Source of the DNA: Bradyrhizobium diazoefficiens
GTDB lineage: Bacteria > Pseudomonadota > Alphaproteobacteria > Rhizobiales > Xanthobacteraceae
Assembly: GCF_016616425.1 (NCBI RefSeq)
Contig: NZ_CP067101.1
Location: forward strand, 1,550,001 to 1,614,000
Reading direction: 5' to 3'
DNA length: 64,000 nt
Each line of letters starts with the position of its first letter. The first letter of the stretch is position 1. Positions 20,746 to 29,128 of this stretch are shown piece by piece. Under the pieces are notes generated by a model that was given only the letters and a program-made list of their open reading frames with translations, was not told the origin of the DNA and searched no databases. The position numbers and the translations under genes are program-made.

Positions 20746-21195
20746 GTGACAGCTCATCTCGACGGCGAAATCCGCGATGGCCGCCATCACATGCAGGTCC
20801 GCGTCTATTACGAGGACACGGATTTCTCCGGCATCGTCTATCACGCCAATTATCTGCGCTATATGGAGCGCGGACGCACCAATCATCTCAGGCTGATGGG
20901 CGCCGAGCAGCAGGCGCTGTTCGAGCAGGTGGAGACGGAAGGTGCAGGCTTCGCCTTCGTCGTGCGCTCGATGCATCTGGATTTCATGAAGCCCGCGCGG
21001 ATGGACGACGTGCTCGACATCGTGACATGGCCGGTCGCGGTCAAGGGCGCATCGATCATGCTGGCGCAGGAGGTGCGGCGGGCTGAGGATGTGCTGGTGA
21101 AAGCCGAGGTTCGCGTCGCCTTCATCAGCGGCGGCCGCGCGCAACCGATCCCGAAATCGATCCGCACGCTGATGAAGGCCGATGTGGTTTCCTGA
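20746..21195 (+). CDS. ybgC: YbgC-type acyl-CoA thioesterase (tol-pal associated)
   Basis: A hot-dog-fold thioesterase of 149 residues from a GTG start at 20746 (MTAHLDGEIRDGRHHMQVRV). The catalytic motif YYEDTDFSGIVYHANYLRYM carries the conserved Asp and Tyr-His-Ala-Asn, and DVLDIV is near the end of the fold. In most proteobacteria this gene immediately precedes tolQRAB-pal; here tolQ is 33.7 kb away, so the cluster is split. It probably hydrolyses acyl-CoA or interacts with ACP in phospholipid synthesis. Confidence 0.95.
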   Translation: MTAHLDGEIRDGRHHMQVRVYYEDTDFSGIVYHANYLRYMERGRTNHLRLMGAEQQALFEQVETEGAGFAFVVRSMHLDFMKPARMDDVLDIVTWPVAVKGASIMLAQEVRRAEDVLVKAEVRVAFISGGRAQPIPKSIRTLMKADVVS

Positions 21196-21273
21196 TCGCC
21201 CGATAGGGGATGGCCTCTCGACTCCGCGGCATGCAGGCGTAGATTGCGGCCCCGATCAACCGATGAGGCCAGC

Positions 21274-21741
21274 ATGTCGCGCCCGCCGCTTCCGCCCTTC
21301 ACCCGCGAGACCGCCGCGCAGAAGGCGCGCATGGCTGAGGACGCCTGGAATTCGCGCGATCCGGTGCGGGTCTCGCTCGCCTATACCGAGGACAGCCGCT
21401 GGCGCAACCGCTCCGAGGTTTTCCGGGGCCGCGAGGCCATCGTCGCCTTCCTCACCCGCAAATGGGAGGAGGAGCAGGACTATCGCCTCATCAAGGACCT
21501 CTGGGCCTTCGATGGCAATCGGATCGCGGTGCGCTTCCAGTACGAATGGCACGACGCCAGCGGCCAGTGGAATCGCTCCTACGGCAACGAGCAGTGGGAG
21601 TTCGACGAGCACGGCCTGATGAAGCGGCGCGAGGCGTCGATCAACGACATCATGATCGCCGAAAAGGATCGCCGGTTTCACTGGCCGGCGCCGGGGCCGC
21701 GGCCGGCGGATGTGGCGGGGTTGGGGCGAGATCCGTTCTGA
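21274..21741 (+). CDS. NTF2-like protein, DUF1348 family
   Basis: A 155-residue soluble protein from ATG 21274 ([20 protein letters not shown]). It is typical of the nuclear-transport-factor-2-like family in which a short conserved protein carries [41 protein letters not shown] and [20 protein letters not shown]. Members are annotated as DUF1348; the biochemical role is unknown, though the cone-shaped fold often binds small hydrophobic ligands. It stands 78 bp after ybgC and could be cotranscribed. Confidence 0.88.
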   Translation: MSRPPLPPFTRETAAQKARMAEDAWNSRDPVRVSLAYTEDSRWRNRSEVFRGREAIVAFLTRKWEEEQDYRLIKDLWAFDGNRIAVRFQYEWHDASGQWNRSYGNEQWEFDEHGLMKRREASINDIMIAEKDRRFHWPAPGPRPADVAGLGRDPF

Positions 21742-21863
21742 GCCCTCAACCCTCATGGTGAGGAGCCGCGAAGCGGCGTCTCGAACCATGCAGGCCTCGC
21801 CGTTGCGGTGGGGCCTCGATCCTTCGAGACGCGCGCGAGAGCGCGCTCCTCAGCATGAGGGGA
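21742..21863. repeat. Bipartite REP-like repeat
   Basis: The left half CCTCATGGTGAGGAGCCGCG...GTCTCGAACCATG is mirrored by the right half ATCCTTCGAGACGC...GCGCTCCTCAGCATGAGG, so the ends CCTCATG / CATGAGG and the inner CGTCTCGA / TCGAGACG pair. It is a frequent genus-specific intergenic element. The right end supplies the stop codon and last few codons of the next gene on the minus strand. Confidence 0.8.
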
Positions 21864-22569
21864 TGGATTTGCGCGTCAAGAACCTTGTGATCGCGCCGCC
21901 CAGCTTCGCATTGTCCATCGGCTCCGCCAGCGATGCTCGCGCCGTCGCGACGACATCATCCGGCGCCTTGCCGTCGCGCAGATCGCAACACACCTGTGCA
22001 AACGCCACGTCGAACTCCGGATGCGGTTGCACAGTCAGCGTTGTGCCGTTGGCATAGAGCAGGCCGGCATGCGGCGTGAAGTCCGACGACAGGATCGTCA
22101 GCGCATCGCTCGGGGGCTCGATCACCTGGTCCTGATGCGAGGCGGCGATTGCGATGGCTTCGCCGTTGACGACGCCGTTCTCCGGCAGCACCCGATAGAC
22201 ATGCCGGCCGATGCCCCAGCCCTTCTCCGATTTGCGCACGGTGCCGCCGAGCGCCTGTGCGATCAACTGATGGCCGAAGCAGACGCCGACCAGCGGCGTC
22301 TTGTTGGCATGGACCTCGCGGACGAAGTCCTCGAGCGGTTCGATCCAGTCGAGCCCGTCATAGACGCCGGCGGCTGCGCCCGTGATCAGCACGGCCTCGA
22401 GCCTGCCCGGATCGGGCAGCGCGTCGCCCTTCGGGATGCTGACGACGTCAACCGCTGCCGTCGGGTCCGCGGCGCGGACCATGCGCTCGAACATCTCCGG
22501 AAATGAACCGTGGCGCTCGCGGTATTCTTGCGGGACCTCTCCGGTCTCGATGATGGTGATGCGTGCCAT
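21850..22569 (-). CDS. Class I glutamine amidotransferase (GMP synthase-like)
   Basis: A stand-alone GATase1 domain of about 239 residues from ATG 22569 (MARITIIETGEVPQEYRERH); 18 upstream codons of the open frame are rejected. The nucleophile elbow GVCFGHQLIAQAL (Cys), the C-terminal triad segment VQPHPEFD (His, Glu), and the oxyanion region GAAAGVYD are present. Related proteins act on glutamate or glutamine conjugates. The last residues SIPSC and the stop codon are encoded by the adjacent palindromic repeat, implying that the repeat replaced or extended the original C-terminus. It sits tail to tail with the NTF2-like gene. Confidence 0.9.
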   Translation of the reverse strand: MARITIIETGEVPQEYRERHGSFPEMFERMVRAADPTAAVDVVSIPKGDALPDPGRLEAVLITGAAAGVYDGLDWIEPLEDFVREVHANKTPLVGVCFGHQLIAQALGGTVRKSEKGWGIGRHVYRVLPENGVVNGEAIAIAASHQDQVIEPPSDALTILSSDFTPHAGLLYANGTTLTVQPHPEFDVAFAQVCCDLRDGKAPDDVVATARASLAEPMDNAKLGGAITRFLTRKSIPSC

Positions 22570-22646
22570 GTGCCCCGCTTCCGTTGCGTAACTATAACAC
22601 TGCGCCAATGGCATCCACGTCAACCGCCTCCAAACCGGCTCGCTGT

Positions 22647-23546
22647 TCAGTCCTCGAACGCGTCGAGCGCCTTGCGCATGGTCTCGACGAGATCCAGTGC
22701 CACCGGTGAAGGACTGCGTTGCGCCGGGAAGACGGCGGAGAATTCGAAGTCGATGCGTGGCAGGAAGCGACGCGCGACCACGCCGCGGGTGGAGAATTCC
22801 CTCGCGGTGAACGGGTCACAGATCGCAATGCCAAGCCCCGAGGACACCATGCCGCACATGATCTCCGACAGCGTGGTCTCGACCCTGAGCACGCGGCGAA
22901 CCTCGTGGCGGTTAAAGACCTGGTCGACGAGATGCCGGCTCGATGATCCCGCCGACAATGAGATGAACGTCTCGCCTTCGAAATCATGCGGCTCCAAAAC
23001 CTCCTTTGCCGCGAGGCGATGACCTTCCGGAAGCACCGCGACGCGCGCGGGCGCCGGCAGTCGCAGGCTTGGCAGGCCGGAATGGGCGATCGGCACCTCG
23101 GCAAAGCCGATGTCGCATTGATTGTTCAGAACCCAGTCCACCACGATCGGAGAGATCACGCCGAAGAAAGCGAGGTTGAGGTTGGGCCGCTCCTGCAGGA
23201 AGTGCCCGGCCAGGCGCGGCAAATAGCCGTTCGCAAGCGCCGGCAGCGCGGCGACGCGCAGCGAGCCGGTGCGGCGGCCGCGGATTTCCTCGGCTGCCGC
23301 AGTGATGCGTTCGAGGCCGACGAACGAGCGCTCGACCTCGGTATAGAGCGCCATCGCCGCCGCGGTCGGCACCAGGCCGGTGCCGCGCCGCTCGAACAGC
23401 TCCATCCTGAGCAGCGCCTGGAGGTCGCGCAGCAAGCGACTCACCGCAGGCTGCGTCACCACCATCAGCTTCGCAGCCTCAGTGACGCTGCCGGTCAGCA
23501 TCATTGCCCGGAAGGCCTCCACCTGCCGCGAATTGATCCGCGCCAT
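22647..23546 (-). CDS. LysR-family regulator (OccR/NocR-like)
   Basis: About 299 residues. The N-terminal winged helix-turn-helix is INSRQVEAFRAMMLTGSVTE ... TQPAVSRLLRDLQ, followed by the LysR effector domain (about 90-295). The start MARINSRQ at 23546 is chosen because homologues begin there; in-frame ATGs at 23558 and 23579 are alternatives. The sequence looks like the OccR/NocR branch that senses opines or related imino acids. It is divergently transcribed from the ABC-transporter/dehydrogenase operon, about 275 bp away, which it most likely activates in response to the substrate. Confidence 0.92.
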   Translation of the reverse strand: MARINSRQVEAFRAMMLTGSVTEAAKLMVVTQPAVSRLLRDLQALLRMELFERRGTGLVPTAAAMALYTEVERSFVGLERITAAAEEIRGRRTGSLRVAALPALANGYLPRLAGHFLQERPNLNLAFFGVISPIVVDWVLNNQCDIGFAEVPIAHSGLPSLRLPAPARVAVLPEGHRLAAKEVLEPHDFEGETFISLSAGSSSRHLVDQVFNRHEVRRVLRVETTLSEIMCGMVSSGLGIAICDPFTAREFSTRGVVARRFLPRIDFEFSAVFPAQRSPSPVALDLVETMRKALDAFED

Positions 23547-23821
23547 CCCGAATTCCATCCATAACATTTCGGCATGCAAAGGGTGCCATTATTCATTGGA
23601 CGATGGAAGCTTGGGTTTGCGATCTTTTTCATCAGAGCTGAAGCCAGCCCGCTTTTTCGGCAGATTGGAGGGTTCAAAACCTCCAAATCGCGCCAAAACT
23701 CGCCTAACAGGGGCCGGCGCCCTGGTCGGAGAGGGATTGGCGCGGAAGGAAATGCGGAAAGGCGCTTCAGCCGGAGACTTTGTCGGCACGTCACCTCATC
23801 CTGGTATGGAGATCGGTCCAC
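23547..23821. promoter_or_regulatory. Divergent control region of LysR gene and catabolic operon
   Basis: This region holds the promoters for both directions. An ATAAC...TTAT-like interrupted symmetry spans about 23561-23592, close to the LysR start, where such activators usually bind. A hairpin TTGGAGG (23665-23671) / CCTCCAA (23680-23686) with an 8-nt loop lies in the presumed leader of the operon. Neither is proven; the LysR site is a guess by position and A+T content. Confidence 0.4.
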
Positions 23822-24856
23822 ATGAAGACTTTTCGCCTTCTGACCGCGGTCAGCATCGCAGCGCTCATCGCCGTCCCGTCAGCCGCATCGGCCCAGCAAA
23901 AGACGCTCTATGTCGCCGGCTACGGCGGCTCCTTCGAGAAGACGATCCGCGACGAGGTGATCCCGACCTTTGAGAAGGACAACGGTGTCAAGGTCGAATA
24001 CGTCGCCGGCAACTCCACCGACACGCTGGCAAAACTCCAGGCGCAGAAAGGCAACCAGCAGATCGACGTCGCCATCGTCGACGATGGCCCGATGTACCAG
24101 GCGATCCAGCTCGGCTTCTGCGGCAAGCTCAACGGGCTGCCGGCCGATCTCTACGACACCGCACGCTTCAAGGACGATCATGCCGTCGCCATCGGCATCG
24201 TCGCGACGGGCCTGATGTACAACACCAAGGTGTTCAAAGAGAAAGGCTGGGCGCCGCCGACCTCCTGGAATGATCTGAAAGATCCGAAATATGCCAAGCA
24301 GCTCGTGATCCCGCCGATCAACAACACCTACGGTCTCGAAGCGCTGGTGATGCTGTCGAAGATGAACGGCGGCGGTGAGACCAATGTCGATCCCGGCTTC
24401 AAGATCTTCAAGGAGCAGATCAATCCGAACGTGCTCGCCTATGAGCCGTCGCCGGGCAAGATGACCGAGCTGTTCCAGTCCGGTCAGGCCGTGATCGCGG
24501 TGTGGGGCACCGGTCGCGTGCAGAGCTTCGCCAATACCGGCTTCCCCGTCGACTTCGTCTATCCGAAGGAAGGCGCTGCGACGCTGTTGACCACGGCCTG
24601 TCCGGTCGACAAGCCCAACGCCTCGCCGCTGGCGGCGAGCTTCGTCAAGATGCTGCTCGATCCAAAAATCCAGCTCGTGATGCTGAAGGATTACGGCTAC
24701 GGCCCGGTGCTGAAGTCGCTGGCGATCCCGCCGGGGCTCGGCAAGATGGCTCCGATCGGCGAGCGCGCGGCAAAGCTCTACAATCCGGACTGGACCGTCA
24801 TCAACGAGAAGCGCGAGGAGTGGACCAAGCGCTGGAATCGCGAGGTCGAGCGCTGA
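23822..24856 (+). CDS. ABC transporter periplasmic binding protein (spermidine/putrescine type)
   Basis: 344 residues from ATG 23822 with a cleavable signal peptide (MKTFRLLTAVSIAALIAVPS, cleavage near ASA-QQ). The mature protein begins KTLYVAGYGGSFEKTIRDEV, typical of the PotD/AfuA-like extracellular solute-binding family (SBP_bac_6/8). It is the first gene of an operon with ATPase, two permeases and a flavin dehydrogenase. The ligand is therefore probably the amine, opine or imino acid oxidised by the downstream enzymes rather than a polyamine itself. Confidence 0.94.
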   Translation: MKTFRLLTAVSIAALIAVPSAASAQQKTLYVAGYGGSFEKTIRDEVIPTFEKDNGVKVEYVAGNSTDTLAKLQAQKGNQQIDVAIVDDGPMYQAIQLGFCGKLNGLPADLYDTARFKDDHAVAIGIVATGLMYNTKVFKEKGWAPPTSWNDLKDPKYAKQLVIPPINNTYGLEALVMLSKMNGGGETNVDPGFKIFKEQINPNVLAYEPSPGKMTELFQSGQAVIAVWGTGRVQSFANTGFPVDFVYPKEGAATLLTTACPVDKPNASPLAASFVKMLLDPKIQLVMLKDYGYGPVLKSLAIPPGLGKMAPIGERAAKLYNPDWTVINEKREEWTKRWNREVER

Positions 24857-24880
24857 TCTGATCGTTCGCGGAGACAGCGC

Positions 24881-25921
24881 ATGGCCTATCTCGAGCTCGA
24901 TCGGGTCGCAAAACAGTTCGGCGCACAGACTGTGGTCGATGACTTCAGTCTGTCGGTGGGCAAGGGGGAGTTCATCTCCTTCCTCGGCCCGTCCGGCTGC
25001 GGCAAGACCACGACCTTGCAGATGATCGCGGGCTTCCTCGACCCCACGCGCGGCGCAATCCGGCTGGAGGGCAAGGACCTGACCACGATTCATCCTGCCA
25101 GGCGCGGGCTGGGCATCGTGTTCCAGAGCTATGCGCTGTTTCCGCACATGACCGCGGCGGAGAACGTCGCATTCGGTCTTGAAATGCGCAACGTGCCGCG
25201 CGCTGAAAGGGCCGAGCGCGTTCGTGCCGCGCTGGCGATGGTCGGGCTTGCCGGCTACGAGGACCGTCCGCCCCGCCGCATGTCCGGTGGCCAGCAGCAG
25301 CGCGTGGCGCTCGCGCGCGCGCTGGTGATCAAGCCGAGCGTGCTCCTGCTCGACGAACCGCTGTCGAATCTCGACGCAAAACTGCGCGAGGAGATGCAGA
25401 TCGAGCTACGCCAGATCCAACGCACGATCGGCACCACCACGATCCTCGTCACCCACGACCAGAACGAGGCGATGTCGTTGTCAGACCGCATCGTGGTGAT
25501 GAGCCAGGGCCGCATCGAGCAGATCGGCACGCCACAGCAGGCCTATGAGAAGCCGGCCTCAGCCTTCGTCTCGCAGTTCCTGGGCAAGACCAATGATTTT
25601 GCCGCGGTGATCGATCGAGCTGTGACGCCGGCGCAGCTGATGGCGGGTTCCTGGAATGCGCCCGCGCCCCCTGGCCTCAACGGTCCCGTGACCGTCAGCA
25701 TTCGTCCCGAGAGGATCGGCTTCGGCGCCGCGGGCCTCGGCGCAAAAATTGTCACGCGAATCTTCCAGGGCAATCACTGGCTGTTCCAATGCGAGAGCGA
25801 GTGCGGTCCGGCGACCGTGATCCGTCAGAATGACGGGACGGTGCAGCCGGCCGAAGGCGAGGGCGTTCACCTGACCTGGCGGCCCGAGGACATGAGCGTG
25901 CGCGCGAGGGATGTGGCATGA
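24881..25921 (+). CDS. ABC transporter ATP-binding protein (PotA type)
   Basis: A 346-residue ATPase: Walker A GPSGCGKTT, Q-loop region VFQSYALFPHMTAAENVAFG, signature MSGGQQQRVALARAL, Walker B LLLDEPLSNLDAKL, and switch His in VTHDQNEAMSLSD. The C-terminal TOBE-type extension (about 280-346) is typical of PotA/FbpC ATPases. It follows the binding protein by 24 bp and overlaps the first permease by four bases, so the transporter is tightly coupled. Confidence 0.96.
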   Translation: MAYLELDRVAKQFGAQTVVDDFSLSVGKGEFISFLGPSGCGKTTTLQMIAGFLDPTRGAIRLEGKDLTTIHPARRGLGIVFQSYALFPHMTAAENVAFGLEMRNVPRAERAERVRAALAMVGLAGYEDRPPRRMSGGQQQRVALARALVIKPSVLLLDEPLSNLDAKLREEMQIELRQIQRTIGTTTILVTHDQNEAMSLSDRIVVMSQGRIEQIGTPQQAYEKPASAFVSQFLGKTNDFAAVIDRAVTPAQLMAGSWNAPAPPGLNGPVTVSIRPERIGFGAAGLGAKIVTRIFQGNHWLFQCESECGPATVIRQNDGTVQPAEGEGVHLTWRPEDMSVRARDVA

Positions 25922-26793
25922 GCTCCGTCGCCGAGGAGCGCAACGCCCATGCGCCATGGGCGCTGACCGCGCCGGCCCTGATGCTGTTCGTCGGCGTGCT
26001 CTTGATCCCGCTCGCCATGACCGTGATGCTCTCCTTCCACGATTGGGGCCAGTACAAGGGCATCGAGCCGGTCTTCATCCTCAAGAACTGGCAGGAGATC
26101 GCGACCGATCCCTATTACGCAGAGATGTTCTGGCGGACCTTTCGCATCGCGATCCTGACCACGCTGCTCACCGCGCTGCTCGGGGCGCCCGAAGCCTACA
26201 TCCTCAATCGCATGAGTGGGCGCTGGAGGAGCTTCTTCCTGCTGGTCATCCTGGGGCCGCTCTTGATCTCCGTGGTGGCTCGCACGTTGGGCTGGGCGCT
26301 GCTGTTCGGCGGCAATAACGGCCTCGTCAACAAGCTCCTGATGTCGCTCGGGGTGATCAAGTTCCCGATTCCGTTCATGTTCACCGAAACCGGCATGGTC
26401 GTTGCGCTCGCGCATGTCATGATGCCGTTCATGGTGCTGTCGGTGTGGGCGGCGCTGCAGCGGCTCGATCCGCAGATCGAGAACGCTGCGATGTCGCTTG
26501 GCGCCGGTCCCGTCACCATCATTCGCCGCATCATCATGCCGCAGATCATGCCGGGCGTGCTGTCGGGCGCTATCATCGTGTTCTCGCTCTCGGCCAGCGC
26601 TTTTGCAACGCCCGCGATCATCGGCGGCCGCCGGCTCAAGGTCGCCGCGACGCTCGCCTATGACGAGTTCCTCAACACGCTGAACTGGCCGCTTGGTGCG
26701 GCGGTCGCAACGCTGCTGCTGGCGGCGCTGGTGCTGATCGTCGTCGGCAGCAACGCGCTGATCGAGCGCCGTTATGCGGAGGTGTTCCGATGA
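25918..26793 (+). CDS. ABC transporter permease (PotB type)
   Basis: 291 residues with about six membrane segments. The permease EAA-type loop is visible as NAAMSLGAGPVTIIRRIIMP, the site contacting the ATPase. It starts ATGAGCTCC overlapping the upstream stop, and its own end overlaps the next permease, both through ATGA. It pairs with the following gene as the heterodimeric channel. Confidence 0.95.
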   Translation: MSSVAEERNAHAPWALTAPALMLFVGVLLIPLAMTVMLSFHDWGQYKGIEPVFILKNWQEIATDPYYAEMFWRTFRIAILTTLLTALLGAPEAYILNRMSGRWRSFFLLVILGPLLISVVARTLGWALLFGGNNGLVNKLLMSLGVIKFPIPFMFTETGMVVALAHVMMPFMVLSVWAALQRLDPQIENAAMSLGAGPVTIIRRIIMPQIMPGVLSGAIIVFSLSASAFATPAIIGGRRLKVAATLAYDEFLNTLNWPLGAAVATLLLAALVLIVVGSNALIERRYAEVFR

Positions 26794-27596
26794 GACGGAA
26801 CGGCCCGCTCGCGCTGATCTTTCACACCCTCTTCGTCATCGTCATGGTGGCGCCGATCCTGGTGGTCTGCCTCGTCGCGTTCACGCCCGAAGGCTTCCTG
26901 TCGCTGCCGACCAACGGCTTTTCGCTGCGCTGGTTCAGGGCGATCGCCGACTATCCCGAATTCATCCACGCCTTCTGGGTCAGTCTCGGGCTCGGTGCGC
27001 TGTCCTCGTTGGTGGCGCTGTTGTTTGCCGTACCCGCGGCGCTCGCGATCGCGCGCTATCGCTTCCGCGGCCGCGACGCGCTCGCGGCGCTGTTCTTGTC
27101 GCCGCTGATGATCCCGCATGTCGTGCTCGGCATCGCCTTCCTGCGCTTCTTCACGTCGGCCGGGTTGGGCGGCAGCTTCGTGGCGCTGATCATCGCGCAT
27201 GTCATCATCGTATTTCCGTTCGCGCTGCGGCTGACGCTGGCGGCCGCGACCGGCATGGACCGCACCGTCGAGATGGCGGCGGTCTCGCTTGGCGCCGGCG
27301 GCTGGACGCTGTTCCGCCGCGTGACCTTGCCGCTGATCCTGCCCGGCGTCATCAGCGGCTGGGCGCTCGCCTTCATTCAGTCCTTCGACGATCTCACCAT
27401 GACCGTCTTTCTCGCGGCGCCCGGCACCGAGACGCTGCCGGTGCGCATGTTCCTTTATATCCAGGACAACATCGATCCGCTGGTGACGTCGGTCTCGGCC
27501 TGCGTCATCGCGATCACCATGGCCGCCCTCATTCTGCTCGACCGCTTCTACGGGCTCGACCGTGTGCTCGCCGGCAAGGGCGATGCGGGGCGATAG
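26790..27596 (+). CDS. ABC transporter permease (PotC type)
   Basis: 268 residues with six predicted membrane spans (for example LIFHTLFVIVMVAPILVVCL and SLGLGALSSLVALLFAV). The EAA loop EMAAVSLGAGGWTLFRRVTLP is intact. It overlaps the preceding permease by four bases and is followed eight bases later by the first FAD oxidoreductase, so uptake and oxidation are encoded in one transcript. Confidence 0.95.
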   Translation: MRRNGPLALIFHTLFVIVMVAPILVVCLVAFTPEGFLSLPTNGFSLRWFRAIADYPEFIHAFWVSLGLGALSSLVALLFAVPAALAIARYRFRGRDALAALFLSPLMIPHVVLGIAFLRFFTSAGLGGSFVALIIAHVIIVFPFALRLTLAAATGMDRTVEMAAVSLGAGGWTLFRRVTLPLILPGVISGWALAFIQSFDDLTMTVFLAAPGTETLPVRMFLYIQDNIDPLVTSVSACVIAITMAALILLDRFYGLDRVLAGKGDAGR

Positions 27597-27604
27597 GAGA
27601 ATCT

Positions 27605-28801
27605 ATGTCTGAAGCGTTTTCGAGCGAAGTGGACGCCGGTTCGCGTGAAGAAAACGCGTCTAAACAAAAGTCTGACTACGACGTTGCCGTGGTCGGCGGC
27701 GGATTGCTCGGCTCCGCCATTGCCTGGGGCCTCGGCCGCCTCGGCAAGCGCGTGGCAGTGCTCGACGAAGGCGACATCACCAAACGCGCGTCGCGCGCGA
27801 ATTTCGCGCTGGTGTGGGTGCAGAGCAAGGGGCTCGGCATGCCCGCCTATACGGTGTGGACCGTGCAGGCGTCGCTGGCCTGGGCCCGGCTCGCTTCCGA
27901 ATTGAAACAGCAGACCGGTCTCGACGTCGCCCTCCAGCAGAACGGCGGTTTTCATCTGACGCTCGGCGATGACGAGTTCGGCCAACGCACCGAGCTGGTC
28001 AAGCGCATGCACAACCAGACGGGTGCGGCCGACTACAAGATGGAGATGCTCTCCGCATCCGAGGTGAAGAAGTCGCTGCCGCTGATCGGCCCCGAAGTCT
28101 CCGGCGGCAGCTATTGCCCGCTCGACGGCCATGTCAATTCGCTGCGCACGTTCCGGGCCTTCCACACCGGCTTCAGGGCGTTCGGCATCGACTATTTTCC
28201 CGAGCGCCCGGTTTCGGCGATCGGCAAGAGCGGCGGCGAATTTCGTCTGACCACGCCGAAGGGCGAGCTTCGGGCCGCCAAGATCGTGCTCGCCGCCGGC
28301 AATGCCAACCAGACGCTCGCGCCGATGGTCGGCCTCCTTGCCCCGATGGGTCCGACCCGCGGCCAGATCGTGGTGACCGAGCGCACCATGCCGTTCCTGC
28401 CGCATCCGCTGACCACGATCCGCCAGACCGACGAGGGCACGGTCATGATCGGCGACAGCAAGGAGGACGAGCTCGACGATCGCGCGCTGAAGCATTCGAT
28501 CAGCGCGGTCATGGCCGATCGCGCTCAGCGGATGTTTCCGCATCTTTCGCGGCTTAACGTCGTCAGGAGCTGGGCCGGCATCCGGGTCATGCCGCATGAC
28601 GGCTTTCCGATCTACGACCAGTCGGAGACGCATCCCGGCGCCTTCGTCGCCTGCTGCCATTCCGGCGTGACGCTTGCCTCCAACCACGCCTTCGAGATCG
28701 CGCGCATGGTGGCGCAGGGCGCGCTCGAGCCGGAGCTGGTCGGCGCGTTCTCGGCCAGCCGCTTCGGTGGCGAGGGCGCGGCGAACAACAGCGGCTATTA
28801 G
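27605..28801 (+). CDS. FAD-dependent amino-acid oxidoreductase (DAO domain; OoxB/HcnC-like beta subunit 1)
   Basis: 398 residues from ATG 27605, eight bases after the permease. The N-terminal dinucleotide-binding motif is YDVAVVGGGLLGSAIAWGLG, followed by an RxNFALVWVQSKG segment. The C-terminal half carries RSWAGIRVMPHDGFPIYDQS and CCHSGVTLASNHA, typical of the DAO superfamily (glycine/sarcosine/opine oxidase beta subunits). Together with the downstream [2Fe-2S] and alpha subunits it resembles opine oxidase (OoxAB/NoxAB), hydrogen-cyanide-synthase-like or D-hydroxyproline dehydrogenase complexes. A second DAO gene lies at the end of the same operon. Confidence 0.92.
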   Translation: MSEAFSSEVDAGSREENASKQKSDYDVAVVGGGLLGSAIAWGLGRLGKRVAVLDEGDITKRASRANFALVWVQSKGLGMPAYTVWTVQASLAWARLASELKQQTGLDVALQQNGGFHLTLGDDEFGQRTELVKRMHNQTGAADYKMEMLSASEVKKSLPLIGPEVSGGSYCPLDGHVNSLRTFRAFHTGFRAFGIDYFPERPVSAIGKSGGEFRLTTPKGELRAAKIVLAAGNANQTLAPMVGLLAPMGPTRGQIVVTERTMPFLPHPLTTIRQTDEGTVMIGDSKEDELDDRALKHSISAVMADRAQRMFPHLSRLNVVRSWAGIRVMPHDGFPIYDQSETHPGAFVACCHSGVTLASNHAFEIARMVAQGALEPELVGAFSASRFGGEGAANNSGY

Positions 28802-28831
28802 AATCCAAGGAAGGAGCCAAGAGGCATCCCC

Positions 28832-29128
28832 ATGTTTAGACGATCCGAACAGGACAGGCGGCCACATGTGCAGATCTTCGTTGATGGCGTCGCCGTCGCG
28901 GCGCGCCAGGGCGACACCGTCTCCGCGGCGCTGCTGGCTTCCGACGTTGATGCGCGCCGCTCAACCGCGGTGAGCGGCGCACCGCGTTTGCCCTATTGCA
29001 TGATGGGCGTGTGCTTCGACTGCCTCGTCACCATCGACGGCGTCGGCAATCGCCAGGGCTGCCTCGTGCCCGTGGCCGAGGGCATGCAGATCGAAATCCA
29101 GAAGGGCAAGCGGGAGATCGGAAGATGA
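28832..29128 (+). CDS. Small [2Fe-2S] ferredoxin-like subunit (HcnA / gamma-subunit type)
   Basis: A 98-residue protein of the Fer2_4 type found fused to sarcosine oxidase alpha or encoded separately in HcnA-like and D-hydroxyproline dehydrogenase complexes. It has VQIFVDGVAVAARQGDTVSA, then the cluster-binding cysteines in LPYCMMGVCFDCLVTIDG and RQGCLVP. It overlaps the next gene by four bases (ATGA). It transfers electrons from the flavin subunits to an acceptor. Confidence 0.93.
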   Translation: MFRRSEQDRRPHVQIFVDGVAVAARQGDTVSAALLASDVDARRSTAVSGAPRLPYCMMGVCFDCLVTIDGVGNRQGCLVPVAEGMQIEIQKGKREIGR

